Shown: piece after piece, positions 27,588 to 35,450 of the stretch | Position numbering within the stretch: position 1 is the stretch's first letter | Layout of the letters: the number at the start of each line of letters is the position of its first letter | DNA from: Pseudomonadota bacterium | GTDB lineage: Bacteria > Pseudomonadota > Alphaproteobacteria > Rickettsiales > SXRF01 | Length of the DNA: 39,252 nt | NCBI GenBank assembly: GCA_028873525.1 | Contig: JAGWIM010000007.1 | Coordinates: 1-39,252 of the forward strand | Reading direction: 5' to 3' | Position numbers and translations under genes: made by a program | The notes under the pieces: model-generated | Seen by the model: the letters and a program-made list of their open reading frames with translations, nothing else | Databases searched by the model: none | What the model was told of the DNA's origin: nothing

Positions 27588-28730
27588 TTACTCCTTCAAC
27601 ACCCCCCGCTTCACCTGATCTTCCTCGATCGATGCAAACAAGGCGCGGAAATTACCCTCGCCGAAACCCTCGTCACCCTTGCGCCGGATGACCTCGAAAA
27701 AAATCGGGCCAATGACGGTGCTGGTGAAAATTTGCAAGAGCAACGGCGGCGGCTTAGAAGCATCTTTACCGTCTGGCGCCTGTTGCCCGGCGCCTGACGC
27801 CTCGTTGGTCGGCGCCCCATCCATCAAAATCCCATTCCTTTTCAACCTTGCCACATCCTCGCCGTGTCCCGGCAGGCGGGCATCGAGCTTGTCGTAATAG
27901 GTTGCAGGCGGCGGATCCATGAAGCGCACGCCCCTGCCCTTCAGCGCCTCTACCGTTTCATAAATGTTTCCGGCGGCCAGCGCGATATGCTGAATGCCCT
28001 CGCCTTTATAGTCGCGCAGATATTCCTCGATCTGCGATTTGTCGTCGGCGGATTCGTTGATGGGGATGCGGATTTTGCCGCACGGGCTGGTCATGGCGCG
28101 GCTTTTCAAGCCCGTCCGCTTGCCCTCAATGTCGAAATAGCGGATCTCGCGGAAATGGAACACGCGCCGGTAAAATCCCGCCCACTCGTCCATGTGGCCG
28201 CGATAGACATTGTGCGTCAGGTGATCGATTCCGGTCAGCCCGGCGCCTTTCGGGTGTTTATCCGCACCGGCAATAAATTTGAAATCGATGTCGTAGATGG
28301 ATTGGTCGCCATAGCGATCAACCAGATAAATCAGGCTGCCGCCGACGCCGCGGATGGCCGGAATATTAAGTTCCATCGGTCCGACTTGCGAGCCGACGAT
28401 CTCAATGCCCAGTTCGCCTGCCCGCTTCAGCGCCGCCGCCGCATCCTTCACGCGGAAGGCCATGGCGTTGGCCGACGGCCCGTGCGCGTTATAAAAACCC
28501 GCCGCCTGGCTTTCCTTTTCGGCGTTCAGGATGAAATTGATGTCGCCCTGCCGCCATAAATGCACGTTTTTGGAGCGATGCCGGGCAATTTTCGAAAACC
28601 CCAGACGGGCAAACAATTCCTCCAGCGGCGCCGGCTCGAGAGCGGCATATTCGACGAACTCGAAGCCATCGGTGCCCATGGGATTCAAGGCGTCGGGTGA
28701 CGGGTGGCAGGCGGCGGAATTCTTGTGCAT
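27588..28730 (-). CDS. hppD: 4-hydroxyphenylpyruvate dioxygenase
   Basis: The 380-residue enzyme makes homogentisate from 4-hydroxyphenylpyruvate in tyrosine breakdown. The three iron ligands are in [17 protein letters not shown] (His), [13 protein letters not shown] (His) and [17 protein letters not shown] (Glu). Two oddities: the N-terminal extension before [14 protein letters not shown] coincides with one arm of a heptamer hairpin, and between RNGILMDG and LLLQIF there is an extra segment of about 25 residues ([20 protein letters not shown]) that coincides with GGCGCCT-type heptamers. Both are in frame. It is divergent from phhA, which makes its precursor pathway substrate tyrosine. Confidence 0.94.
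   Translation of the reverse strand: MHKNSAACHPSPDALNPMGTDGFEFVEYAALEPAPLEELFARLGFSKIARHRSKNVHLWRQGDINFILNAEKESQAAGFYNAHGPSANAMAFRVKDAAAALKRAGELGIEIVGSQVGPMELNIPAIRGVGGSLIYLVDRYGDQSIYDIDFKFIAGADKHPKGAGLTGIDHLTHNVYRGHMDEWAGFYRRVFHFREIRYFDIEGKRTGLKSRAMTSPCGKIRIPINESADDKSQIEEYLRDYKGEGIQHIALAAGNIYETVEALKGRGVRFMDPPPATYYDKLDARLPGHGEDVARLKRNGILMDGAPTNEASGAGQQAPDGKDASKPPPLLLQIFTSTVIGPIFFEVIRRKGDEGFGEGNFRALFASIEEDQVKRGVLKE
27775..27804. repeat. Heptamer repeat inside hppD
   Basis: Four successive 7-base units, GGCGCCT, GTTGCCC, GGCGCCT, GACGCCT, lie within the extra coding segment of hppD. They resemble the units in the other heptamer elements of this window. Confidence 0.6.
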
Positions 28731-28808
28731 GGGGATGATTGAGATGATGAGGATGATTTGCTATAATGCCATTCTAATCCGTCACCCGACACCTGTCACC
28801 CGATACCT
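28689..28808. repeat. Heptamer-armed inverted repeat between hppD and phhA
   Basis: The right arm consists of GTCACCC, GACACCT, GTCACCC, GATACCT in a row. The left arm, read on the minus strand, is GCCACCC, GTCACCC, GACGCCT. The arms face each other about 65 bases apart. The left arm lies within the hppD N-terminal codons, the right arm ends exactly at the phhA start codon, and the phhA promoter sits between them. Confidence 0.75.
28739..28767 (+). promoter_or_regulatory. Sigma-70-type promoter of phhA
   Basis: TTGAGA at 28739-28744 and a perfect TATAAT at 28762-28767 are 17 bases apart. Transcription would start near 28774, giving a leader of about 35 bases made largely of the heptamer arm. 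Confidence 0.7.
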
Positions 28809-29639
28809 ATGAGAGCCGACACCCACCCGCCCGACATGCGCCCGGACTATACGTTCGATTTCGACCCGCGCCAATACGGCAGGGACGACCACGCCATCTG
28901 GCGCTTCCTGTGCGAACGCCAGAAGCCGCTGCTGAAAGATCGCGCCTGCAAAGAATATCTGAAGGCGCTGGAAGATTTAAGCATCGTCACCGAGGGCGGC
29001 ATCCCCGATTTCCGGCGCATCAGCGACCTGCTGGAGAAAATGACGAACTGGCGGCTGGTGGTCGTTCCGGGGCTGATTCCCGGGCGCATGTTCCTTGAAC
29101 ATCTTTCCAGGCGCCGGTTCCCCGTCACCTGGTGGATTCGCGGGCGCGAGCAGACGGATTACCTCAAGGAGCCGGATGTTTTTCACGATTTGTTCGGCCA
29201 TGTGCCGCTGCTCTCCAACCCGGTGTTCGCCGATTACCTGCAGCAGTTCGGCCTCGGCGCGATGAAGGCGGCGGCGCTCAGGGCCGGCAAATACATCGAG
29301 CGGCTGTACTGGTTTACCGTCGAGTTCGGCCTCATCAACACACAGGAAGGCCTGCGGATTTACGGCTCGGGGATTGTTTCTTCAGCCACCGAATCAGTCT
29401 ATGCTCTGGAGAGCAAAAAGCCCAACCGCATCGGCTTTGATCTGCTGCGCATGATGCGCACCCGTTACAAATACGACGATTTGCAGCCGACCTATTTCGT
29501 CATCGACAGCTTCGAGCAACTGTTTGAAGAAACCCGCCCCGACTTCACCGATTATTACGCGAAAATCCGTGATCTGCCGGAGATTGGCGAGCAGGAGACC
29601 GTGCCGGGGGACAGGATGATTACCGGAGACGCCATGTGA
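28809..29639 (+). CDS. phhA: Phenylalanine 4-monooxygenase
   Basis: The 276-residue non-heme iron enzyme hydroxylates phenylalanine to tyrosine with a pterin cofactor. It shows WRLVVVPGLIPGRMFLEHLS, EPDVFHDLFGHVPLL (the two iron His) and LYWFTVEFGLINTQEG (Glu ligand). The length matches bacterial single-domain hydroxylases with no regulatory ACT domain. It is divergent from hppD, so the pair feeds phenylalanine through tyrosine toward homogentisate (an aminotransferase is needed between). The start codon follows directly on a heptamer repeat and lacks a clear ribosome site, so a downstream start cannot be excluded, though none looks better. Confidence 0.94.
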   Translation: MRADTHPPDMRPDYTFDFDPRQYGRDDHAIWRFLCERQKPLLKDRACKEYLKALEDLSIVTEGGIPDFRRISDLLEKMTNWRLVVVPGLIPGRMFLEHLSRRRFPVTWWIRGREQTDYLKEPDVFHDLFGHVPLLSNPVFADYLQQFGLGAMKAAALRAGKYIERLYWFTVEFGLINTQEGLRIYGSGIVSSATESVYALESKKPNRIGFDLLRMMRTRYKYDDLQPTYFVIDSFEQLFEETRPDFTDYYAKIRDLPEIGEQETVPGDRMITGDAM

Positions 29640-29663
29640 CCGCCCGCCGGAATTACGTCGGTC

Positions 29664-29755
29664 TTTTTGCTATTTTACATGATATTTTTCGGTATTTTTC
29701 AGCATTTTTTTTCGTATTTATCGGCCATTTTTCAGCATTTTTTTCGCATTTTTTT
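29664..29755. other. Phased T-tracts: predicted curved DNA
   Basis: Nine runs of 3-8 T begin at about 29664, 29673, 29685, 29695, 29705, 29717, 29728, 29738 and 29749. The steps average about 10.6 bases, one helical turn, the pattern of intrinsically bent DNA. It lies 90-180 bases upstream of a sigma-54-type promoter, where activators and IHF usually act. Part of it is also a rough direct repeat (ATTTTTCAGCATTTTTTT twice). No gene is seen here. Confidence 0.6.
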
Positions 29756-29843
29756 CGAGACGTTTTCCTGCCGCCGAACCGTTCACGGTACCGCCGTCCG
29801 CCATGGCCGGGAAGACATTATCTGCATCCGTCGCGCTTTTAAG

Positions 29844-29859
29844 TGGCATGATAATTGCT
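29844..29859 (+). promoter_or_regulatory. Sigma-54 (RpoN) promoter
   Basis: TGGCATGATAATTGCT matches the -24/-12 consensus TGGCACG-N4-TTGCW with a single change (C to T), and GG and GC are 10 bases apart as required. Transcription would start near 29870, about 38 bases before the ATG at 29908. A sigma-54 promoter needs an ATP-driven activator bound upstream. Confidence 0.7.
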
Positions 29860-29907
29860 TGTGTTTCAGCGCCGCAACAGCATCAAACCATCAACAACGG
29901 GGGTTGT

Positions 29908-30474
29908 ATGAGCATTTCCGGAATCTCTTCGTCAAGTCTCGGTATCTACCAGCCGTCCAGCCGGCAACAGGGCATTCGTTCCGATTTCAAGCAACTGGCG
30001 CAATCGCTTCAGTCCGGCGATTTGACCGGCGCGCAGGCGGCCTATGCGTCGATCGTGCAAATCCAAGGCACACAAAGCGGCGGCAGCCGGAATACGTCAT
30101 CCAGCCCGTTTGCGCAGATGCTAAGCCAGGTCGGCAGCGCGCTGCAAAGCGGAAACCTGTCCGGCGCGCAATCAGCGCTGGCGTCATGGCAACAACTGGC
30201 GCAAACGCAAGGCGCGGGCGGCCATCACCACCATCACCACGCACAGGCGGCCAGCGGCGGCGGCCAATCCGGCAACCTGCTGGCGTCGCTGTTTGGCACG
30301 TCCTCACCCCCGGATGCCGATGGCGATAGCAGCGGCGGCAGCGGCACCGGCGGCGCAACAGCTTCCGCCGGCAACGGCGTCAGCGGACTGCTTGCCAACA
30401 TCGAAAACATCCTGAGCCAGATTCAGTCCGGCGGCGGCGGCACGGCACAGCCGAGCGTCAATATTTCGGCATAA
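29908..30474 (+). CDS. Ser/Gly/Gln-rich protein with two repeats and a His run
   Basis: The 188-residue protein starts at the ATG at 29908 after GGGGG; it starts MSISGISSSSLGIYQPSS and has no signal peptide. Two copies of a helical motif, 45 residues apart, read LAQSLQSGDLTGAQAAYAS (about 30-48) and VGSALQSGNLSGAQSALAS (about 75-93). A natural run of six His lies near residue 108, followed by Gly/Ser-rich sequence and a final helix SGLLANIENILSQIQSGG. The repeat resembles hypothetical proteins with LQSGDLxxAQ motifs in several phyla, whose role is not known to me. Its sigma-54 promoter and bent upstream DNA suggest tightly controlled expression, for example with motility, surface or nitrogen functions. 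Confidence 0.75.
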   Translation: MSISGISSSSLGIYQPSSRQQGIRSDFKQLAQSLQSGDLTGAQAAYASIVQIQGTQSGGSRNTSSSPFAQMLSQVGSALQSGNLSGAQSALASWQQLAQTQGAGGHHHHHHAQAASGGGQSGNLLASLFGTSSPPDADGDSSGGSGTGGATASAGNGVSGLLANIENILSQIQSGGGGTAQPSVNISA

Positions 30475-30477
30475 TGT

Positions 30478-31062
30478 TCATTCCTGCGCAACCAGGCGCG
30501 GACGGTCATCGTTATAAATGACGTAGACACGTGATCCTTTATGTAACGCCGGGTCGGCCGCCTGCACAATCGAGACGACGTCGGTCCTGGTGTTGACCTG
30601 CGTCGAAGTCATGTCTTGCTCGACCGTTGACTTGCCATTGCCGCTCAGTTTCTTGGATATCGTAAAGTATTCTTGAATATACTGCTTATCGATCTTCACC
30701 ATGTATTCCATGCCCTGCGACGTTGAAAGAACGTCCTGCGCCAACGCTCCCGCCACCGCGCCAACGACCGCGCCGCCAACTTCCGCAGCTAATTTTCCAT
30801 TGCCGCGTCCGGTCCGCGAACCGGCCAAAGCGCCGGTACCGCCGCCGGCCAGGCCGCCCATCGTGTTGTCCTGCAGCTTGTCATGCGCCTTGATGGTAAC
30901 GGCGCGCACGTTGATGATCGTGCCCTCGATCACCTTGCCTGCCGACACTGAATCCGTATAGACATTCGAGTCCACGCTGCGCGCGCAGGAGGCAAGCAAC
31001 CCGGCGCACAGCAAAAGTGACAGCGTTTTCATCACGGCGGAATATTTCATACGCATGTTCAT
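30478..31062 (-). CDS. Glycine-zipper outer-membrane lipoprotein (SlyB/Pcp-like)
   Basis: The 194-residue lipoprotein has signal peptide ending LLLCAGLLASC. The middle holds a glycine-zipper pair (MGGLAGGGTGALAGSRTGRG and VGGAVVGAVAGALAQDV) as in SlyB and Pcp proteins, which sit in the outer membrane. The C-terminal part ends in KGSRVYVIYNDDRPRLVAQ, usual for the family. The preceding TTG at 31065 is less likely than the ATG at 31062. It is convergent with the repeat protein gene with only 3 bases between them. Confidence 0.8.
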   Translation of the reverse strand: MNMRMKYSAVMKTLSLLLCAGLLASCARSVDSNVYTDSVSAGKVIEGTIINVRAVTIKAHDKLQDNTMGGLAGGGTGALAGSRTGRGNGKLAAEVGGAVVGAVAGALAQDVLSTSQGMEYMVKIDKQYIQEYFTISKKLSGNGKSTVEQDMTSTQVNTRTDVVSIVQAADPALHKGSRVYVIYNDDRPRLVAQE

Positions 31063-31141
31063 CAAATCTCTTTTCTACCTATCCCCGGGTTAAGTTTTGC
31101 GCAAGCACTATGCGCCATGCCCCGTAACGGGTGCGGGGATT

Positions 31142-32824
<1,683 letters not shown>

Positions 32825-32938
32825 AAATTTCAGATAGTTATGTAGTTACGATTGTCACAAAACCTTCACACACGAAATGAGTAAAATGATTTAATGTATA
32901 AAGCGGGGTAAAGGCAACGTCTTATTAAACTGGGTGAT

Positions 32939-33127
32939 ATGAAAAGTTGGCTTCTCAATATCGTAAAAACAGGGGTAGGATTTTTTATTGCTGCCTCGTT
33001 GGTGGCCGCTGTTGCTCCATATATCGGATCTGCTATAGGCATAGATCCAGCAACGCTTGGTCATACGGCAAATCCACTCCGGCTTGGATCGTTTTCGGTA
33101 GGTATGGAGCCACCGGCGCTGCGATAG
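32939..33127 (+). pseudogene. Small membrane-protein gene, probably frameshifted
   Basis: From ATG 32939 a frame encodes MKSWLLNIVKTGVGFFIAAS and a hydrophobic stretch, then IGIDPATLGHTANPL, and stops at 33127. In the next frame, from about 33090, the residues FGRYGATGAAIAPALNDVF followed by CNDKKKEGEE look like a natural continuation (Gly/Ala-rich second helix and a charged end). A one-base frameshift near 33085-33105 would join them into a protein of about 80 residues. Either the gene is broken or the sequence has an error. The family is unknown to me. Codons are more AT-rich than the neighbours. Confidence 0.4.
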
Positions 33128-33185
33128 CGCCCGCATTAAATGATGTATTTTGTAACGATAAGAAAAAAGAAGGTGAAGAAGTAAG

Positions 33186-33701
33186 TTACCTTCGCTCCCT
33201 GAAAAACCCCTTCAACAACTCCCCGCATTCGCTCTCAGAGATGCCGCCGTAGACTTCCGGCTCATGGTGGCAGGTGGGTTGCGAAAAGAAACGCGCGCCG
33301 TGCTCGACGCCGCCGCCTTTTTTATCATATGCGCCGAAATAAATCCGCCGGATGCGGGCAAACGAAATAGCGCCGGCGCACATGGCGCAAGGCTCAAGCG
33401 TGACGTAAAGGTCGCAGTCAACCAACCGGGCGTTACCCAATGCCCCGCAGGCGGCGCGGATGGCCAGCAGCTCGGCATGAGCGGTGGGGTCGTTATTCGT
33501 TTCGATAAGGTTATGCGCCGAGGCGAGGACGTTTCCGCCCTGCGCAATCACCGCGCCGACGGGTACTTCGCCTGCCCTGGCGGCAGCGCCGGCTTCGGCG
33601 ATGGCCTGGCGCATGAAAGAGGATGAAAGGGGATGAGAATGGATAAGAGGGGATGAGGAAAAATCCTTCTCATCCCGCGTATCCCGCTCATCCATTTTCA
33701 T
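33186..33701 (-). CDS. tadA: tRNA-specific adenosine deaminase
   Basis: TadA converts A34 to inosine in tRNA-Arg(ACG). The zinc sites are TAHAELLAIRAA (His and catalytic Glu) and TLEPCAMCAGAISFARI (two Cys). The conserved part starts FMRQAIAEAGAAARAGEVPVG, so the ATG at 33614 could be the start; the frame extends 29 codons upstream through a repeat-rich stretch (MKMDERDTRDEKDFSS) to 33701. Neither start has a clear ribosome site. The gene follows sspB by 15 bases if the longer start is used, so an operon ssrA-sspB-tadA is possible. Confidence 0.9.
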   Translation of the reverse strand: MKMDERDTRDEKDFSSSPLIHSHPLSSSFMRQAIAEAGAAARAGEVPVGAVIAQGGNVLASAHNLIETNNDPTAHAELLAIRAACGALGNARLVDCDLYVTLEPCAMCAGAISFARIRRIYFGAYDKKGGGVEHGARFFSQPTCHHEPEVYGGISESECGELLKGFFRERR

Positions 33702-33725
33702 CCCGCGTAATGCCGCTCATCCCGG
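33616..33725. repeat. Inverted repeat with about 10-base units at the tadA start
   Basis: The left arm has GGATGA-type units about 10 bases apart (AGGATGAAAGGGGATGAG, then AATGGATAAGAGGGGATGAG). The right arm has TCATCCC units in the opposite sense (CTCATCCCGCGTATCCCGC, then TCATCCATTTTCATCCCGCG). They can pair over about 40 bases. The element covers the N-terminal codons of tadA up to the end of sspB. Confidence 0.65.
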
Positions 33726-34196
33726 CTTCTTGCGGAACGCATCCAGCGAAATGATTTCCGCCGAGCTTTCATCCCCGGACGCGGCGGCGGGCACGATGTC
33801 CTGAGAAATGTCCGCGCCGATGATGTCGACCTCCGACAATCCCGGTTGCTGGAACTGCAGGCCGAACTTGACGTAAGGATCGGCAAAGGCCGTCAGCGCG
33901 GCAAACGGCACGAGGAGCTTTTCCGCCGCGCCGCCGAACGACAGCGTCACGCCGAACTGCTGTTCCTCAACCTTGAAATCCCAGAACTGATGCTGCAGCA
34001 CGATGGTGATGTCTTTCGGGTAGCGCGCCCGCAACTGGTCGGACATGCGCACGCCAGGATGCAGCGTGGAAAAGGAAATGTAGAAATGATGCTCGCCGGG
34101 CAGCCCGGTCGCCTGCACGCGCCGCAGCACGTCGCGCACCACGCCGCGCATCGCCTGGTCGATGAGAATCGGGTAATGGAGCTGGTCTTCGGACAT
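33717..34196 (-). CDS. sspB: ClpXP adaptor SspB, alphaproteobacterial type
   Basis: The 159-residue protein has GLPGEHHFYISFSTLHPGV, ITIVLQHQFWDFKVEEQQFG, VTLSFGGAAEKLLVPFAALT and FADPYVKFGLQF, the core of alpha-type SspB. It ends in a disordered acidic linker and a short tail (EIISLDAFRKKPG) of the sort that docks on ClpX. SspB binds the ssrA tag and brings tagged proteins to ClpXP for destruction. It lies just downstream of ssrA on the same strand, an informative pairing. Confidence 0.88.
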   Translation of the reverse strand: MSEDQLHYPILIDQAMRGVVRDVLRRVQATGLPGEHHFYISFSTLHPGVRMSDQLRARYPKDITIVLQHQFWDFKVEEQQFGVTLSFGGAAEKLLVPFAALTAFADPYVKFGLQFQQPGLSEVDIIGADISQDIVPAAASGDESSAEIISLDAFRKKPG

Positions 34197-34205
34197 AGGG
34201 AGGTC

Positions 34206-34273
34206 GTCAGTTACCGGTTATCAGTTGCCAGCCCTCATCCTACGCCGATAACCGACAACTGACAACCGACAAC
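34206..34273. repeat. Heptamer-armed inverted repeat between ssrA and sspB
   Basis: The left arm is GTCAGTT, ACCGGTT, ATCAGTT, GCC; the right arm GATAACC, GACAACT, GACAACC, GACAAC. Each arm is a run of 7-base units, and the arms are inverted relative to each other with about 17 bases between. Confidence 0.75.
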
Positions 34274-34299
34274 TTGGGAAAGTGGGGAGTTTCTGTTTC

Positions 34300-34729
34300 C
34301 CGGTACTCCCCGGACCGAGTTACGTGCTAGAGCACGCGTGCGCCGTTAGGCGGCAACGCGGGCTGCGACGACGGTGTTGTCGTTAGCAGCAACAAATGCA
34401 ACGTTGTCGTTGGCATTTAACATTGTGACCTGATTACGCCAGTATCATCGCGGGCAAAAACAAGGCCTTTATTGCGGTTGTCGAAGCTATTCGGCCCCAT
34501 AACCGGGAGAATCCCCCTTCGCTCCAAGAGGAGCTTCGGGCGACACTCCCACGCCTAAACCCGCCTTCGGGTGTCAGGCTAATCTACCTGCGCTACTCCG
34601 CAGCTTCGGCAGGCAAACGGCCTGCCACCCGAAGCCGAAGACGCGGGGTGGTGGAGCCGCCGGGTACTGCCCCCGGGTCCAATCCGTCTATTCCGACTTG
34701 CGTTTATCGCCATAGCCACTCGCGTGACA
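34300..34729 (-). ncRNA. ssrA: Two-piece (permuted) tmRNA
   Basis: On the minus strand the acceptor piece comes first. It ends in CGGCTCC-ACCA at 34649, preceded by a T-arm-like GACCCGGGGGCAGTACCC. A spacer of about 150 bases (34648-34499) with hairpins follows. The coding piece then starts at 34498 with GGGGCCG, which pairs with CGGCTCC over 7 positions including the G3:U70 wobble that alanyl-tRNA synthetase reads, and continues AATAGCTTCGAC as in tmRNA heads. The tag frame lies at 34414-34346. The order acceptor-spacer-coding is the permuted form known from Alphaproteobacteria. tmRNA with SmpB frees stalled ribosomes. The 3' end of the coding piece is uncertain (about 34275-34330). Confidence 0.92.
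34346..34414 (-). other. tmRNA tag reading frame with two ANDN motifs
   Basis: The frame encodes 22 residues: ANDNVAFVA, then ANDNTVVAARVAA, then TAA. The ANDN start is typical of alphaproteobacterial tags and the AA ending fits ClpX recognition. The second ANDN suggests an internal duplication, making the tag longer than the usual 11-16 residues. Confidence 0.85.
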
Positions 34730-34735
34730 TCTATG

Positions 34736-34764
34736 AATATAAGGCATTTCCCTGGCTTTGTGAA
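34736..34764 (-). promoter_or_regulatory. Promoter of ssrA
   Basis: On the minus strand TTCACA (34764-34759) and TATATT (34741-34736) are 17 bases apart, each one base from the sigma-70 consensus. Transcription would start near 34729, just before the acceptor piece of tmRNA. Confidence 0.7.
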
Positions 34765-34817
34765 GGGGGAAAAGTGGCTGGCCATAATTAGGCTTTTACG
34801 ATAGGATGTTGCGTATT

Positions 34818-35411
34818 ATGCGTATCATCGCCGGAAAACATAAAGGCCGCCGCATCGATCTGGGAAAGGGCGCCGGCGGCGCCGTCCGCCCGACCTCCGA
34901 TTTCGCCCGCGAGGCGATTTTCAACCTGCTGGCGCATGGGCGGCACGGCTTAAACGGCCATACCTTCAGCGGCAAGGCCGTGCTCGATGTGTTCTGCGGC
35001 AGCGGCGCGCTGGGGCTGGAAGCCCTGTCGCGCGGAGCCGAACGCGTAATGTTTATCGACAGCGCCCGCGAAGCCATCGCCTCGGTACGGCAGAATGCGG
35101 AGCGCATCAGGGAAGACGCGGTGGAATTCCTGCAGGCCGATGCCAGGCAACTGTTACCTTCGCGCAGGGGCTATGATCTGATTTTCCTTGACCCGCCCTA
35201 TTTCGGCGGGCTGCTGGCGCCGGCGCTGAAAAGCCTGCATAAAAGCGGCTGGATCGCCGAGGGGGCACTCATTGTCGCCGAGCACGACGCCAAGGAGGAC
35301 ATCAAAATCCCGGAGCCTTTTTCGGTTACTGACGAACGCAGTTATGGAAGGGCGATGGTGAAGCTCATCATCATTGCGAGCGACCGGAGGGAGCGTGGCA
35401 ATCCGGTTTAA
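34818..35411 (+). CDS. rsmD: 16S rRNA (guanine-966-N2)-methyltransferase
   Basis: The protein starts MRIIAGKHKGRRIDLG, the standard RsmD start; an ATG four codons upstream is also possible but has no spaced ribosome site. It has RPTSDFAREAIFNLL, the SAM motif VLDVFCGSGALGLEALSRG and catalytic LIFLDPPYFGG. It methylates G966 of 16S rRNA. The last dozen residues (IASDRRERGNPV) are encoded by a dispersed repeat (TCATTGCGAGCGACC), so the original C-terminus was altered by the element. Confidence 0.92.
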   Translation: MRIIAGKHKGRRIDLGKGAGGAVRPTSDFAREAIFNLLAHGRHGLNGHTFSGKAVLDVFCGSGALGLEALSRGAERVMFIDSAREAIASVRQNAERIREDAVEFLQADARQLLPSRRGYDLIFLDPPYFGGLLAPALKSLHKSGWIAEGALIVAEHDAKEDIKIPEPFSVTDERSYGRAMVKLIIIASDRRERGNPV

Positions 35412-35448
35412 GCGCCGTGGGCGCGGCGCCGCCTTTCCGCAATGACGG
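35371..35448. repeat. Palindromic element at the 3' end of rsmD
   Basis: Left end TCATTGCGAGCGACCGG and right end GCCGCCTTTCCGCAATGACGG are inverted copies (TCATTGCG on each strand). The left half supplies the last rsmD codons and the stop; the right half ends just before the next gene's stop codon. Confidence 0.65.
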
Positions 35449-35450
35449 AA

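Noticed and set aside
27437-27618. Small gene starting MRKPRW or MSDGKTWRNQ in the aroB-hppD gap
   Set aside because: Residue composition is random-looking, several frames are equally open, and the region is repeat debris.
28680-28810. CRISPR-like array in the heptamer regions
   Set aside because: Units are contiguous 7-mers without spacers and arranged as inverted arms, so they are not CRISPR repeats.
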